A DNA stretch of 64,000 nucleotides from Candidatus Peribacterales bacterium (GTDB lineage Bacteria; Patescibacteriota; Gracilibacteria; Peribacterales; Peribacteraceae): contig JAGVDM010000004.1 in NCBI GenBank assembly GCA_020058765.1, forward strand, positions 248,001 through 312,000. The letters are read 5' to 3'. The position numbers were made by a program, and so were the translations under genes. Within the stretch, counting starts at the first letter, position 1. Each line of letters opens with the position of its first letter. Shown here one piece after another: positions 25,540 through 34,556 of this stretch. The notes beneath the pieces are model-generated. The model saw nothing but the letters and a program-made list of their open reading frames with translations. It was not told the origin of the DNA and did not search any database.

Positions 25540-27756
25540 TCAGTCCTGTGTGAAGAGCCAGGAGAAGAACGATAACCATCCCTTGCCGGATTTAAAGATC
25601 CGGTGTTCCTTCACATACCAGTTGTGGAGCGTGAGAAACCGATCCGAATGCAGCGACAGTTTGCCAAGTTCTACCCCTCGTAGATTCTGGTGATACGCAA
25701 ATGTGTAAATAGGGGAGTAGAGGAACACGGCGGGCACGTCATCACGCAGGATCGTACGTAATTCCTGCAGAGCTTCTGTGCGTTCATCGGCATCGCCTGT
25801 TTTGCGAATGAGCTCCAGGAGCGAATCGGAATTGAGCGATTTGTACTGCGAGAGGTTGTAGGCATCTATGAGGAGCTCGTTTCGTTGATCGGTTTGCTTC
25901 TGTACACCTGAGCTGTGCCAATAGGGGTAGCTATCCAGGTTATCGAGTAGGGACTGACCAAAGAGCAACACGTCGTAATCACGCTTAAGCATCTTCTCCT
26001 CGAAGTCTGCGCGCGTTTCGGGGATGTCGATGCCTACGTGCACACCGAGCGCGCGCCACTGCTCAGCTATCTGCTCGGCAATCTGGCGATACTGCGGCGG
26101 GTTGTTGCTCGTGAGCAAACGCAGTGATAGTCGTTCACCTTGGCTATTCACGCGAATATCTGTGGGATCGGTGGATTCCCTGCGGCGGAGGTAGCCATCC
26201 TGCAAGAACAAATCGCCAACGGTTATACGGTCGGCTTCGGGGATTGCGCCCGCACGGGACTGCAAGAAGAGCTGGAGAATTTCTTGCTCCAGCAATGCTG
26301 ATCGATAATCGCGAGAGGTATGTGTGCGCTGTACGTAGGTACTATCGACCGGATCACCCTGATCGTTTTGGAGCGTAACTCGATTGAAGCCAATCTTGAG
26401 CGAACCTGTACCAACTGTGGGTAGTGCAGCAATCCATGCACCAGACTGCGTGGGGTGTTCGGTGAGCGGCAGTCCATTCAGGAGTCCGCCAGTAGAACCA
26501 ACCGTCACAATCGATCCTGTCACTGTGAGCACGGCTCCGGTATCCAGCAGGATGACCGGATTGATCTTGAGTTCACCAACGCTGTTGGCCTCATCCATTT
26601 CTAGCAGTCGCTGCAGGCGCACTTTTTCGGGCAGGTGCCAATCAGAATTAAAGAGTGCACCCTGCGCTGCAGTTTGATCGTACTGATAGCGCCAGTCCGA
26701 TGTATCGAGCTCCAAGAGGGGAGTATCCACTATCGATGTTTCGTCGATGCTATCCACAATGGCCTGCTTATTGGTACCCAGCTGCAACGCGAGGCGAAGG
26801 GTGGGGTCCTGCAGAATGGGGTGATCGAAATTGAGGAAGAGCGCCACGTACTGCGGCAGCGTGTAGTTCACTGGCTCAAAGCGGCGGGGTACAAGCGGCT
26901 CACCGTCATCGTTCCGGGGTACCAGGCGCACACCGTGGAGGTTGCGCAAGTCCGAGAGGAGTGTTGGGTAATCCGGGAAGATGCGGAACACCACGCGCTC
27001 CAAGTGGAAGCTTGGTTCCATGGGGCGCTCGAAGCGCTCGAGTGTGGCCTCGGTACTCAGCTCTGTTTGCACGAGTCCTTTAAAAGCGTATGGACCGGCG
27101 CCAATAGGAGCAAATCCGAAGTCCAGCACCTGATCTAAGCGATCAACGGGCACACCTTCAAACGAACGCTTGGGGAGTAACCCCAGTGTGAGGTTGCTGG
27201 GGAAGAAGCGATAGGGTTCTTCAAGTTTGAATCGGATAGTCCGGTCATCAAGCTGTTCCAATGTGACCCCCTGAAAGTTTTGCCGCAGCAGGCTATTGGG
27301 GAATACGGGATCTTGCACGGTCTGAAAGGTGTACAGGACGTCGTCTACCGTGACGTAATGCGGTGAAGCACTGGTGGAATCGTGCCATTCAATGCCGTCT
27401 TTCAGCGTAAGTTCATAGATGCGGCCATCGTTGCTCACTTCCATAGTGGCCAGATCTGGCTCGATCTCTTGGGTTTCCGGGTTGTATTTCAGGAGCCCAG
27501 CAAACACGAGCGACACGATGTCGCGATTCACATCGTTGGTGATGGTAAACCAGGGATTCAGCGGCAGGAATTCCCCAACCGAACCTTCTATATACGTGCC
27601 GCCGGTATCCGGCACGAGCACGGTGTTTTGTACGTAAAACCGCCGCAGCAACATGCCCAGCGAGAACACAAACGCAACAGCCAGCGCAAAGATCACCCAC
27701 TGCTGCCACGGAATACGCGACAGGAATGAGCGGCGAATCTGGCGAGGGAGTGGCAC
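25540..27756 (-). CDS. ABC transporter substrate-binding protein, family 5 (oligopeptide-type)
   Basis: Single TM near the N-terminus, then LNPWFTITNDVNRDIVSLVFAGLLKYNPETQEIEPDLA and LKDGIEWHDSTSASPHYVTVDDVLYTF, SBP_bac_5 motifs. Confidence 0.9.
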   Translation of the reverse strand: MPLPRQIRRSFLSRIPWQQWVIFALAVAFVFSLGMLLRRFYVQNTVLVPDTGGTYIEGSVGEFLPLNPWFTITNDVNRDIVSLVFAGLLKYNPETQEIEPDLATMEVSNDGRIYELTLKDGIEWHDSTSASPHYVTVDDVLYTFQTVQDPVFPNSLLRQNFQGVTLEQLDDRTIRFKLEEPYRFFPSNLTLGLLPKRSFEGVPVDRLDQVLDFGFAPIGAGPYAFKGLVQTELSTEATLERFERPMEPSFHLERVVFRIFPDYPTLLSDLRNLHGVRLVPRNDDGEPLVPRRFEPVNYTLPQYVALFLNFDHPILQDPTLRLALQLGTNKQAIVDSIDETSIVDTPLLELDTSDWRYQYDQTAAQGALFNSDWHLPEKVRLQRLLEMDEANSVGELKINPVILLDTGAVLTVTGSIVTVGSTGGLLNGLPLTEHPTQSGAWIAALPTVGTGSLKIGFNRVTLQNDQGDPVDSTYVQRTHTSRDYRSALLEQEILQLFLQSRAGAIPEADRITVGDLFLQDGYLRRRESTDPTDIRVNSQGERLSLRLLTSNNPPQYRQIAEQIAEQWRALGVHVGIDIPETRADFEEKMLKRDYDVLLFGQSLLDNLDSYPYWHSSGVQKQTDQRNELLIDAYNLSQYKSLNSDSLLELIRKTGDADERTEALQELRTILRDDVPAVFLYSPIYTFAYHQNLRGVELGKLSLHSDRFLTLHNWYVKEHRIFKSGKGWLSFFSWLFTQD

Positions 27757-27824
27757 GAGTGGATCGGGAACGACAAGACGCGTTCATCCGCTACAGCGCG
27801 GAATGACGGGAACACGCGGGACGA

Positions 27825-28034
27825 TTACAGGTACCAGCGAACGATCGCCAGTGCGAAGAAGACTACAGAGAGCCAAATCGTTGCGTTGTACACGAGCTTC
27901 TCTGCTCCGCGGCGTTGCACCTGGAACGCTGCACCGGATCCACCGAATGTGGAGGAGAGACCGGAAGCGCGTGTCTGCAGCAGAATGCCGAGTGACACGA
28001 GCAGGGCTATAGCAATGTGGAGGGCTTCAATCAT
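27825..28034 (-). CDS. secG: Preprotein translocase subunit SecG
   Basis: MIEALHIAIALLVSLGILLQTRASGLSSTFGGSGAAFQVQRRGAEKLVYNATI. Confidence 0.9.
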   Translation of the reverse strand: MIEALHIAIALLVSLGILLQTRASGLSSTFGGSGAAFQVQRRGAEKLVYNATIWLSVVFFALAIVRWYL

Positions 28035-28147
28035 CGAGCGGTATGGTAGGTGCATTCGTCGAAAATCGCAATCTGTTCAGCCTGTTTTTCTCATCCTACA
28101 AAATGAGCAGCACAGAGAAATATGCGTGTGCTCCTGCGTGGAATGAA

Positions 28148-28224
28148 TGGTGGGCGCCGGGGGATTCGAACCCTCGACCCTCTCGGTGTAAACGAGATGC
28201 TCTAACCAGCTGAGCTAGGCGCCC
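28148..28224 (-). tRNA. tRNA-Val (anticodon TAC)
   Basis: GGGCGCC TA GCTCAGCTGGTTAGAGC A TCTCG TTTACAC CGAGA GGGTC GAGGGTTCGAATCCCCC GGCGCCC A CCA. Confidence 0.95.
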
Positions 28225-28257
28225 TGGAACGATGATGACAATAGACCTAGCACATCT

Positions 28258-28274
28258 AGCTGGGCTAGGCGCCC
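28258..28274 (-). repeat. 17-nt near-copy of the tRNA-Val 5' end upstream of the tRNA
   Basis: GGGCGCCTAGCCCAGCT vs tRNA GGGCGCCTAGCTCAGCT (1 mismatch). Confidence 0.75.
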
Positions 28275-28410
28275 GAAAGCAGAGGAACTTTATAGCATTC
28301 TGTGTGGGCGAGCATCTTTTTTTTCGATATCTCTTCAGACTGCAGCAACGGAAAGAAAGCAGTGCCGCTTTCCTGTACAAATGCACGCATGTGAACTCTA
28401 CTGTACCGCT

Positions 28411-29040
28411 ATGGAGAAGAAGTCGCAGAGCACCGGAGAAGCATCAGCGTCTGCTGCGGCAAATGCAAAGGAGACCGTTCGGGCCATCTACGTTGCCGAT
28501 CGTATTACCCAAGACATCCTGAAGCAGCGGCCCGCAATCGCAGCGGCAATTGTTGCAAAGCGAATAGAGCGCAGTGACTACACCGCAATTGCACAGGCAC
28601 TCGCAGAAATGTTGGAAACTGCCGGTGCCACCACCGAGCACATCCGGCGCTCCGTGGTGCACCGCATCTGCAAGCTGTGCCTCTCCGAACCGCTTGCCAA
28701 GGTCATCACGCACGACATTATGGCCCGCAGGCCATCCAACCTCACAAGTGATGCTCGTGAGAAGGGGATCAAAACATCGGAGCTCTACCCATGGACGCAA
28801 GAGATCGATGCCGAGCTACAGGCGGTTGCGGCGTCGTGTATCCATGCAGATCGCCCATTTACCGGTGCAAAAGATTGGAACGCGGTGGCAAAACACATGC
28901 GCGATCAACGGGGAATCACCCTCACCGGAGGCCAATGGCGACAGCGGTGGGTGCACCTGAGGAAACGCAGCAAGCGGCAGTCTGCTGCAGAATCTGCGCG
29001 TACGGAGGAACAGGGGACTAGGGATGTAAGGAGTACTTGA
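28411..29040 (+). CDS. Hypothetical protein with possible Myb/SANT-like C-terminal domain
   Basis: LYPWTQEIDAELQAVAASCI...KDWNAVAKHMRDQRGITLTGGQWRQRWVHLRKR spacing of W residues resembles Myb/SANT. Confidence 0.6.
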   Translation: MEKKSQSTGEASASAAANAKETVRAIYVADRITQDILKQRPAIAAAIVAKRIERSDYTAIAQALAEMLETAGATTEHIRRSVVHRICKLCLSEPLAKVITHDIMARRPSNLTSDAREKGIKTSELYPWTQEIDAELQAVAASCIHADRPFTGAKDWNAVAKHMRDQRGITLTGGQWRQRWVHLRKRSKRQSAAESARTEEQGTRDVRST

Positions 29041-29096
29041 CACATTTGTAAAGTTATGTAGACTAGCACCCCTTTTGTCACTTCTCTCTTTCTGTA

Positions 29097-30899
29097 ATGC
29101 GTACTCTCCAAGCGCGTTTCCGCACGATCGGGCTCCTCGGGCTCATCCTTGTAGGCATTGCCCTTCTGCACGTCCTCTCTGCCCCAGAGAAGGGTGCTCC
29201 TGCTTCGGCCGCTGCGCCAGAGTGTAGCGACGGGATCGATAACGATCTCGACGGAGACATCGACTTCCCAGAGGATCGCACGTGCGATGGCTTGGAAGAT
29301 GAGTACGAAGGCCCTACCGATCACGGTATTCACTTGAACGTGACGGACGGCAAGATTACAGCTGATGCTGGAGATCAGTTGCATTACACCATTCGCGTGA
29401 GTAACACGAGCACAGTAGAGAAGACCACGGACGTCCGCTTCATTCTGCCGGAGCAGGCACGCTTGATTGCGGGGAGCGATGCAGGCTTGGTACAGGGCAA
29501 CAGCATTACCTGGCAGGCAGTAACAGTATACCCACAGCAGCCACGCACCTTTACGGTAACAGTACAGGTAGAAAACAACGCCCAGCTCGACGAGCAGCTG
29601 GTGGCAGAGGCACGCGCTGGTGGCGCTCGCGCAACAGATACCACCCTCATTACGCACGAGACCACACCTGCATCCAACTGGACGCAGATTTCTGTAACAG
29701 ACGGCAAGACATACGCCTCCCCAGAAGAAATCCTCACGTACCGCATTCTGGTGACCAACCGCGAGAACATTGAGCGCGAGATCGACGTACGCACAGAAAC
29801 TCCAGCGGAGTTTGTGCTCCACGAGGTCACCGGCCCACACCGCAAGGAAGGCCGAAAGATTATGTGGGACGACTTGGAATTCGGTCCAAAGGAAACACGT
29901 GAGTTCTTCGTGACGGGTCACGTAGAGCGCGATGCGCCAGAGTTCTTCTCCCTCCGCCTCAAAGTATCATCTGGCCAAGAAGTAGCCACCGACACCACAA
30001 CCATTCGCCGCGAAGGAACAGCAGCAGCGGGCTTGGTAATCAGCGTGAACGACGGCCAGAAGGTTGCTACAAGTGGTCAAGATCTGCAGTACGAAGTGGT
30101 GATTCACAACCCAAGCAATGAGCTCGTGACAAACCTGGATGTGAACGCCGTATTGCCACAGTACACAGAGTTCGTGGACGCCCTCGACGGCGGCCAGTGG
30201 ACAGGAAGCAGCGTGTACTGGAAGGGCCTCACAGTAAGCCCATTCGGCGAGCGCGTGCTGCGCTACGCCATCCGCGTGCGCAGTGATGCGCCAATCGGTT
30301 CTGCCATCCGTGCTGGTGTAGTAGCCAAGGGCATTGAATCCTTCGACATTACACAAATCGGTGCCTCCCGCGTTGGAGACAACCGTGGCGGGGTGCAGCA
30401 ACCTGTGCGCAGCGGGAGCGCTCTTAGCAAAGTTGCTGACCAGCGCGAAGTACAGCCAGGCAGCACAGTGGGTTTCACTGTCACACTGCGCAACACCACA
30501 GATCGCCCTTGGACGAACATTACTGTGACCGATAAGTTCGACCACACCCTCCTGCGCGTCGTAGAGCAAAGCGAAGGCGGACAGTTACAGGCAGGTGGTG
30601 TGATCACCTGGCAGATTGCCACATTGGCTCCTGGCCAGAGTTGGAACGCACACTACCGCATGCAAGTGCACCCACAGGCACCACACGGCCTCACGGTGAG
30701 CAACGTTGTATCCGCTGTTGGTGACGGCATGGAGAACCTCTCACTCACGGAGCGCATCATTACCTCCAAGGTTGGCGTGGTAACACACCTGCCAAAGTCT
30801 GGTGCCGCACTCGATCTGTTCTTCATTGTCTTCTCCAGCATTGTTGGAGCAGGGCAAGTGGCAGCCATGAGCCTGAAGCGCAAGGCACTGCTCGCGTAA
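29097..30899 (+). CDS. Secreted surface protein with DUF11-like repeats and LPxTG-like (LPKSG) C-terminal anchor
   Basis: Signal peptide; CSDGIDNDLDGDIDFPEDRTC; repeated V(T/N)DG...GDxLxYxI..N modules; C-terminal LPKSGAALDLFFIVFSSIVGAGQVAAMSLKRK. Confidence 0.8.
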   Translation: MRTLQARFRTIGLLGLILVGIALLHVLSAPEKGAPASAAAPECSDGIDNDLDGDIDFPEDRTCDGLEDEYEGPTDHGIHLNVTDGKITADAGDQLHYTIRVSNTSTVEKTTDVRFILPEQARLIAGSDAGLVQGNSITWQAVTVYPQQPRTFTVTVQVENNAQLDEQLVAEARAGGARATDTTLITHETTPASNWTQISVTDGKTYASPEEILTYRILVTNRENIEREIDVRTETPAEFVLHEVTGPHRKEGRKIMWDDLEFGPKETREFFVTGHVERDAPEFFSLRLKVSSGQEVATDTTTIRREGTAAAGLVISVNDGQKVATSGQDLQYEVVIHNPSNELVTNLDVNAVLPQYTEFVDALDGGQWTGSSVYWKGLTVSPFGERVLRYAIRVRSDAPIGSAIRAGVVAKGIESFDITQIGASRVGDNRGGVQQPVRSGSALSKVADQREVQPGSTVGFTVTLRNTTDRPWTNITVTDKFDHTLLRVVEQSEGGQLQAGGVITWQIATLAPGQSWNAHYRMQVHPQAPHGLTVSNVVSAVGDGMENLSLTERIITSKVGVVTHLPKSGAALDLFFIVFSSIVGAGQVAAMSLKRKALLA

Positions 30900-30924
30900 G
30901 GCTACATATCCATTCGTCTACTAC

Positions 30925-30954
30925 AAAAGACCGCCCCATGAGGGCGGTCTTTTT
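30925..30954. terminator. Bidirectional Rho-independent terminator
   Basis: aaaagaccgccc-catga-gggcggtctttttt between convergent genes. Confidence 0.85.
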
Positions 30955-30975
30955 GGTACTACAGCGAAGGAGCGC

Positions 30976-31293
30976 TTACTGCAGAGCGCTGAAGATCTCA
31001 CTCATGAGATCAATGATCGTGGAGAAGCTCAGTTCAAACGGAATGCCGAGCAGGTTGGCAATGAACGACACCGCGAAGAACGCGACGAAGGCCACCACGA
31101 GACCAATGATGGAGAAGCGAATCGTATTCACTGCCTTCTTAATCTTCTCTTCGTTGCCTGCCGAGAGGATAAAGGAGATGCCGCCTACAATGATGTAGAT
31201 GAGCGAGAGGATTGCAGCAATCACCAAGCCAAGTGCCACAAAGGTGGCAACGATTTCAAGAACACTACCATTCTGGAGGAGTTCACCGAGCAT
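30976..31293 (-). CDS. Small two-TM protein, pilin-like (VirB2/TrbC-type, as in the CPR Mbov_0395 family)
   Basis: IVATFVALGLVIAAILSLIYIIVGGISFILSAGNEEKIKKAVNTIRFSIIGLVVAFVAFFAVSFIANLLG. Confidence 0.65.
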   Translation of the reverse strand: MLGELLQNGSVLEIVATFVALGLVIAAILSLIYIIVGGISFILSAGNEEKIKKAVNTIRFSIIGLVVAFVAFFAVSFIANLLGIPFELSFSTIIDLMSEIFSALQ

Positions 31294-31311
31294 AAACAAA
31301 CGTGGGAGAAA

Positions 31312-31593
31312 TTAAGAAGAAGCAGGTTCGAGGATCTTGAGGTTTACGCGCTGTGCACTGGCACTGCCTACCGCACGTACAAGTGTGCGGAGTGCTTTGA
31401 TGGTCTGCCCCCCCTTGCCGATGATCTTGCCCATATCGCGCTCGCTCACCTTTACTGTGAGGAGCACGCCAAGATCATCGATCTTGGATTCGATGTGCAG
31501 TTCATCTTTGTCGTCGAGCAGTTCATCCAGTACGTACTGGAGAAACTGTAGACCGGGAACATCCGTCGTTGCTGTCGTAGGATCATTCGGCAT
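31312..31593 (-). CDS. KH-domain RNA-binding protein (KhpA-like)
   Basis: VSERDMGKIIGKGGQTIKALRTLVRA GxxG KH motif. Confidence 0.9.
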   Translation of the reverse strand: MPNDPTTATTDVPGLQFLQYVLDELLDDKDELHIESKIDDLGVLLTVKVSERDMGKIIGKGGQTIKALRTLVRAVGSASAQRVNLKILEPASS

Positions 31594-31683
31594 AGGTCGC
31601 AGTGCATTGTAGGCGCAGCAAAGGCTGTTGTCACTCTCAACTTGTCCCACCGGGAAAAGCAGGGGGCATACCTGCAGGGTTCC

Positions 31684-32154
31684 TTACGCTGCAGGTGCTT
31701 CTGGTTCTGCTGGCTTTTCCTCTGCAGCTGGCGCTTCTGCTGGTGCCTCCTCCGCTGCTGGTGCCTCTGCGGGCTTCTCTTCTGGTGCGGGAGCCTCAGC
31801 AGGCTTTTCTTCCGCTGCAGGAGCTACTGGAGCTGGAGCAGGCGGTGGAGTTGGTTCCTCTGGAGGAGCCTTCTTGGAGCGCTGCTTGGCGTAGCTCTGC
31901 ATGAACTTCTCCATATCCTTCAATCCGTGTTTCTTGAGCAAACGAGCCATGGTGTCGCTCGGGCATGCGCCCTTGCTGATCCAGTGCTCTGCTCTGTCGG
32001 GTTTCAATTCAAAGACTGCCGGATTGCGGGCCGGCAGATAGTATCCCAGAACCTCCAGAAATTTTCCTTTTGCTGCATACCGCTTGTCTGCGAGGACAAT
32101 CCTATAGGAAGGATCATTCTTACGGCCGGTTCTCTGCAAACGAATAACGAGCAT
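31684..32154 (-). CDS. rpsP: 30S ribosomal protein bS16 with Ala/Pro/Glu-rich C-terminal extension
   Basis: MLVIRLQRTGRKNDPSYRIVLADKR...; tail of EEKPAEAPA-type repeats. Confidence 0.95.
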   Translation of the reverse strand: MLVIRLQRTGRKNDPSYRIVLADKRYAAKGKFLEVLGYYLPARNPAVFELKPDRAEHWISKGACPSDTMARLLKKHGLKDMEKFMQSYAKQRSKKAPPEEPTPPPAPAPVAPAAEEKPAEAPAPEEKPAEAPAAEEAPAEAPAAEEKPAEPEAPAA

Positions 32155-32319
32155 GCGTAGATAAGGAAGTGAACTGGAGGGAAAGGATCGGCAACCGCCT
32201 TTTCTTGAAGGAAGAGAGCGGCCGCGCGCTGCAAGGAAGCTGAACTTCCCATTGCAGACGTGGCCAAGCGTAGCGCACGTGGCAAACCCAGGGCAAGGAA
32301 AACGCCGACGAAATCGCCG

Positions 32320-32610
32320 CTACACCCGTGAAAGGTGCATGCGCTCAATGTGCACCTCTGGGTGCACACCACGAATATGCGCAAGCAAATCGTCGCTTCT
32401 GGCGTAGCATTCCTGCGCTGCAATGGAATTGCTCGCATCAATGAGCAACGCGGAATCTTTGAGTGAACGAACAGCCAGCTCCCCTTGAAAATTCGGTAAT
32501 TCTTGATCGATCCACTGCTGTGCCGTACGCACGGTGTAGGCGGCAACAGCGTGCTCATGCAGCCCACGACGCTTGAGAACCTTGGGCAGAAGATGGCTGA
32601 TGCGCTCCAT
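32320..32610 (-). CDS. DUF721/DciA-like protein
   Basis: MERISHLLPKVLKRRGLHEHAVAAYTVRTAQQWIDQELP...; size and position consistent with DUF721. Confidence 0.6.
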   Translation of the reverse strand: MERISHLLPKVLKRRGLHEHAVAAYTVRTAQQWIDQELPNFQGELAVRSLKDSALLIDASNSIAAQECYARSDDLLAHIRGVHPEVHIERMHLSRV

Positions 32611-32627
32611 AGAGGAACGAGAGTGTA

Positions 32628-33674
32628 TCACAGCGGTACCTTTTCCAGAAGCGCGGCCGTTTCCTCCGCAGCTTCTGACCATGCAAATCGCCGCACGGGT
32701 GCCCTGCGACCGGTGGGGAGCTGCGCCATTGCATGAGCCAGCCCCTCTACTGAGGGTTCCGTGAGCGTGCCGTCATTGCCAATCACCTCGGTGACGGCGC
32801 TGCCGCGGGTAGCGATCACCGGGCATCCGCAGGCAAGCGCTTCCACGAGCGGCAGCCCAAAGCCCTCATATGCTGAAGCAGTTACGAACGCGTCTGCCGC
32901 GCTGTAGAGCGCTGGCAGGTCGCGATCATCGAGTCCTTGCAGCAAGCGTGCGCCGGGCGGGAGCGAAAGTTGCACTGCCTCCTTGCCTCCACTCACCAGC
33001 ACGAGCTCACGCGGCGAACTGGGAAGTGCGGCATACGCCTTGAGTAGCAGATCTACCCGCTTGTGCTGCTTGGCATTCCCAACATACAAGAAGAAGGACG
33101 GCGGCAGACTGTGCGCTCTGCGTACGCGCTCCACCTCCTCTGGAGACGCAGGAGCAAAATACTCCTCCACGCCCTCGGTAATGACAGTAGTCTTGGTAGC
33201 AACAGAATCGCCATACGTTTCCGCGAGTTCTGCAGCTGTAAAATGGCTCACAGCGATCACCGCTTGTGCGCGCTTGAGTGCGCGCTTGAGCACCAAGCGA
33301 TACACATACTGTTTGAAGACCGATGCCTGATTGGGATAGCGATGCAAAATGAGATCGTGCACGGTGACCACAAACGGCACCGGGCAACGCAGAGGCACAT
33401 TGAAGTGCGGCGAGAAGAGGAGATCGATCCCACTGCTTTGCAGCAACCGCGGCAAGAGTGTTTGCTCAGCAAACGAGTAATGCGGAATATCGGCAGCGAC
33501 AATCTGCACACGGTCGCGGATTGTGTGCAGCCACGCAGCGGCAGGGTCGCGCACGAAGAGCACGAACGCCGTACCCTGTGCTGCCGCAACCATGTGCAAC
33601 ACAATCGAGCGTGTGTAGCGCCCGAGCCCGGCGTGTTCGTCGGCGAACCGACAGTCGATTCCTATTGTGCGCAT
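32628..33674 (-). CDS. Glycosyltransferase family 4
   Basis: MRTIGIDCRFADEHAGLGRYTRSIV...FVTASAYEGFGLPLVEALACGCPVIATRGSAVTEVIG. Confidence 0.93.
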   Translation of the reverse strand: MRTIGIDCRFADEHAGLGRYTRSIVLHMVAAAQGTAFVLFVRDPAAAWLHTIRDRVQIVAADIPHYSFAEQTLLPRLLQSSGIDLLFSPHFNVPLRCPVPFVVTVHDLILHRYPNQASVFKQYVYRLVLKRALKRAQAVIAVSHFTAAELAETYGDSVATKTTVITEGVEEYFAPASPEEVERVRRAHSLPPSFFLYVGNAKQHKRVDLLLKAYAALPSSPRELVLVSGGKEAVQLSLPPGARLLQGLDDRDLPALYSAADAFVTASAYEGFGLPLVEALACGCPVIATRGSAVTEVIGNDGTLTEPSVEGLAHAMAQLPTGRRAPVRRFAWSEAAEETAALLEKVPL

Positions 33675-33689
33675 AGAACACGCAGAAGT

Positions 33690-34541
33690 ATGACGGAAAA
33701 CCGAGCGAGAACAACACGGGGGTGGCATGATGCCCTCGTGCAGCTCGCAGCCATCCTTGCGTCCTCTGGCATTGATCCGCTCGACGCGGAGCTCCTGCTC
33801 GCGCAGGTGCTTGGTCAAACACGGGCATGGCTTGCAGCACATCCAGATGCAGTGGTGAGCACTGAACATGCTGAGCAGTTCGCAGTACTTGCTATGCGAA
33901 GAGCGAAGCACGAGCCACTCGCATACATTCTTGGCGTGCGCGAATTTTATGGGCGCAGCTTCCGCGTAACACCAGATACGCTCATTCCGCGCCCGGCCAC
34001 CGAAGCGCTCGTCACACTCGCGCTCGATGTACTGCGTACCGGTACGCCAGATGTGCGGCAGGCCGATAGCGGCATCGTTGCCGGAGCCGAACTCTTCGGT
34101 GCACTGGAACATGTGCGAACCGTTGTAGATGTAGGCACGGGGAGCGGCTGCATTGCCATCACACTCGCGTGCGAACGAACCGACTTGCACTGCATTGGTA
34201 TAGATGTGAGCGCAGGGGCAATTGCCGTTGCTACAGAAAATGCAGAGCGTCATGGAGTAGCTGATCGATGTGTTTTTTCCGATGGCGCACTGCTCGATCC
34301 GATCAACGATCTCGATGCACCGTTTCTGCTCGTGAGCAATCCGCCGTACATTCCACTGGAAACAGCACTCATGCCAGATGTAGCAGGCTTCGAGCCATCA
34401 ATCGCGCTCTTTGCCGGGGAGGACGGCATGCAGGTACTGCGCCCTCTCGTAGCCGAGGCTCGCGCGCACCCCCTATGCAGGGGCATGGTACTGGAGTGCA
34501 TGGAAGAACAATGGGAAGCGTTGGCGAAGCACGGGGAGTGA
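33690..34541 (+). CDS. prmC: Peptide chain release factor N5-glutamine methyltransferase
   Basis: LAYILGVREFYGRSFRVTPDTLIPRPATEALV, VDVGTGSGCIAI, LVSNPPYIP. Confidence 0.95.
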   Translation: MTENRARTTRGWHDALVQLAAILASSGIDPLDAELLLAQVLGQTRAWLAAHPDAVVSTEHAEQFAVLAMRRAKHEPLAYILGVREFYGRSFRVTPDTLIPRPATEALVTLALDVLRTGTPDVRQADSGIVAGAELFGALEHVRTVVDVGTGSGCIAITLACERTDLHCIGIDVSAGAIAVATENAERHGVADRCVFSDGALLDPINDLDAPFLLVSNPPYIPLETALMPDVAGFEPSIALFAGEDGMQVLRPLVAEARAHPLCRGMVLECMEEQWEALAKHGE

Positions 34542-34556
34542 TGCTATGAATACGCC

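Noticed and set aside
28905-29921. Long minus-strand ORF (338 aa)
   Set aside because: Antisense to the well-supported surface-protein gene at 29097-30899; Cys/Trp-rich translation without domain features, a codon-bias shadow
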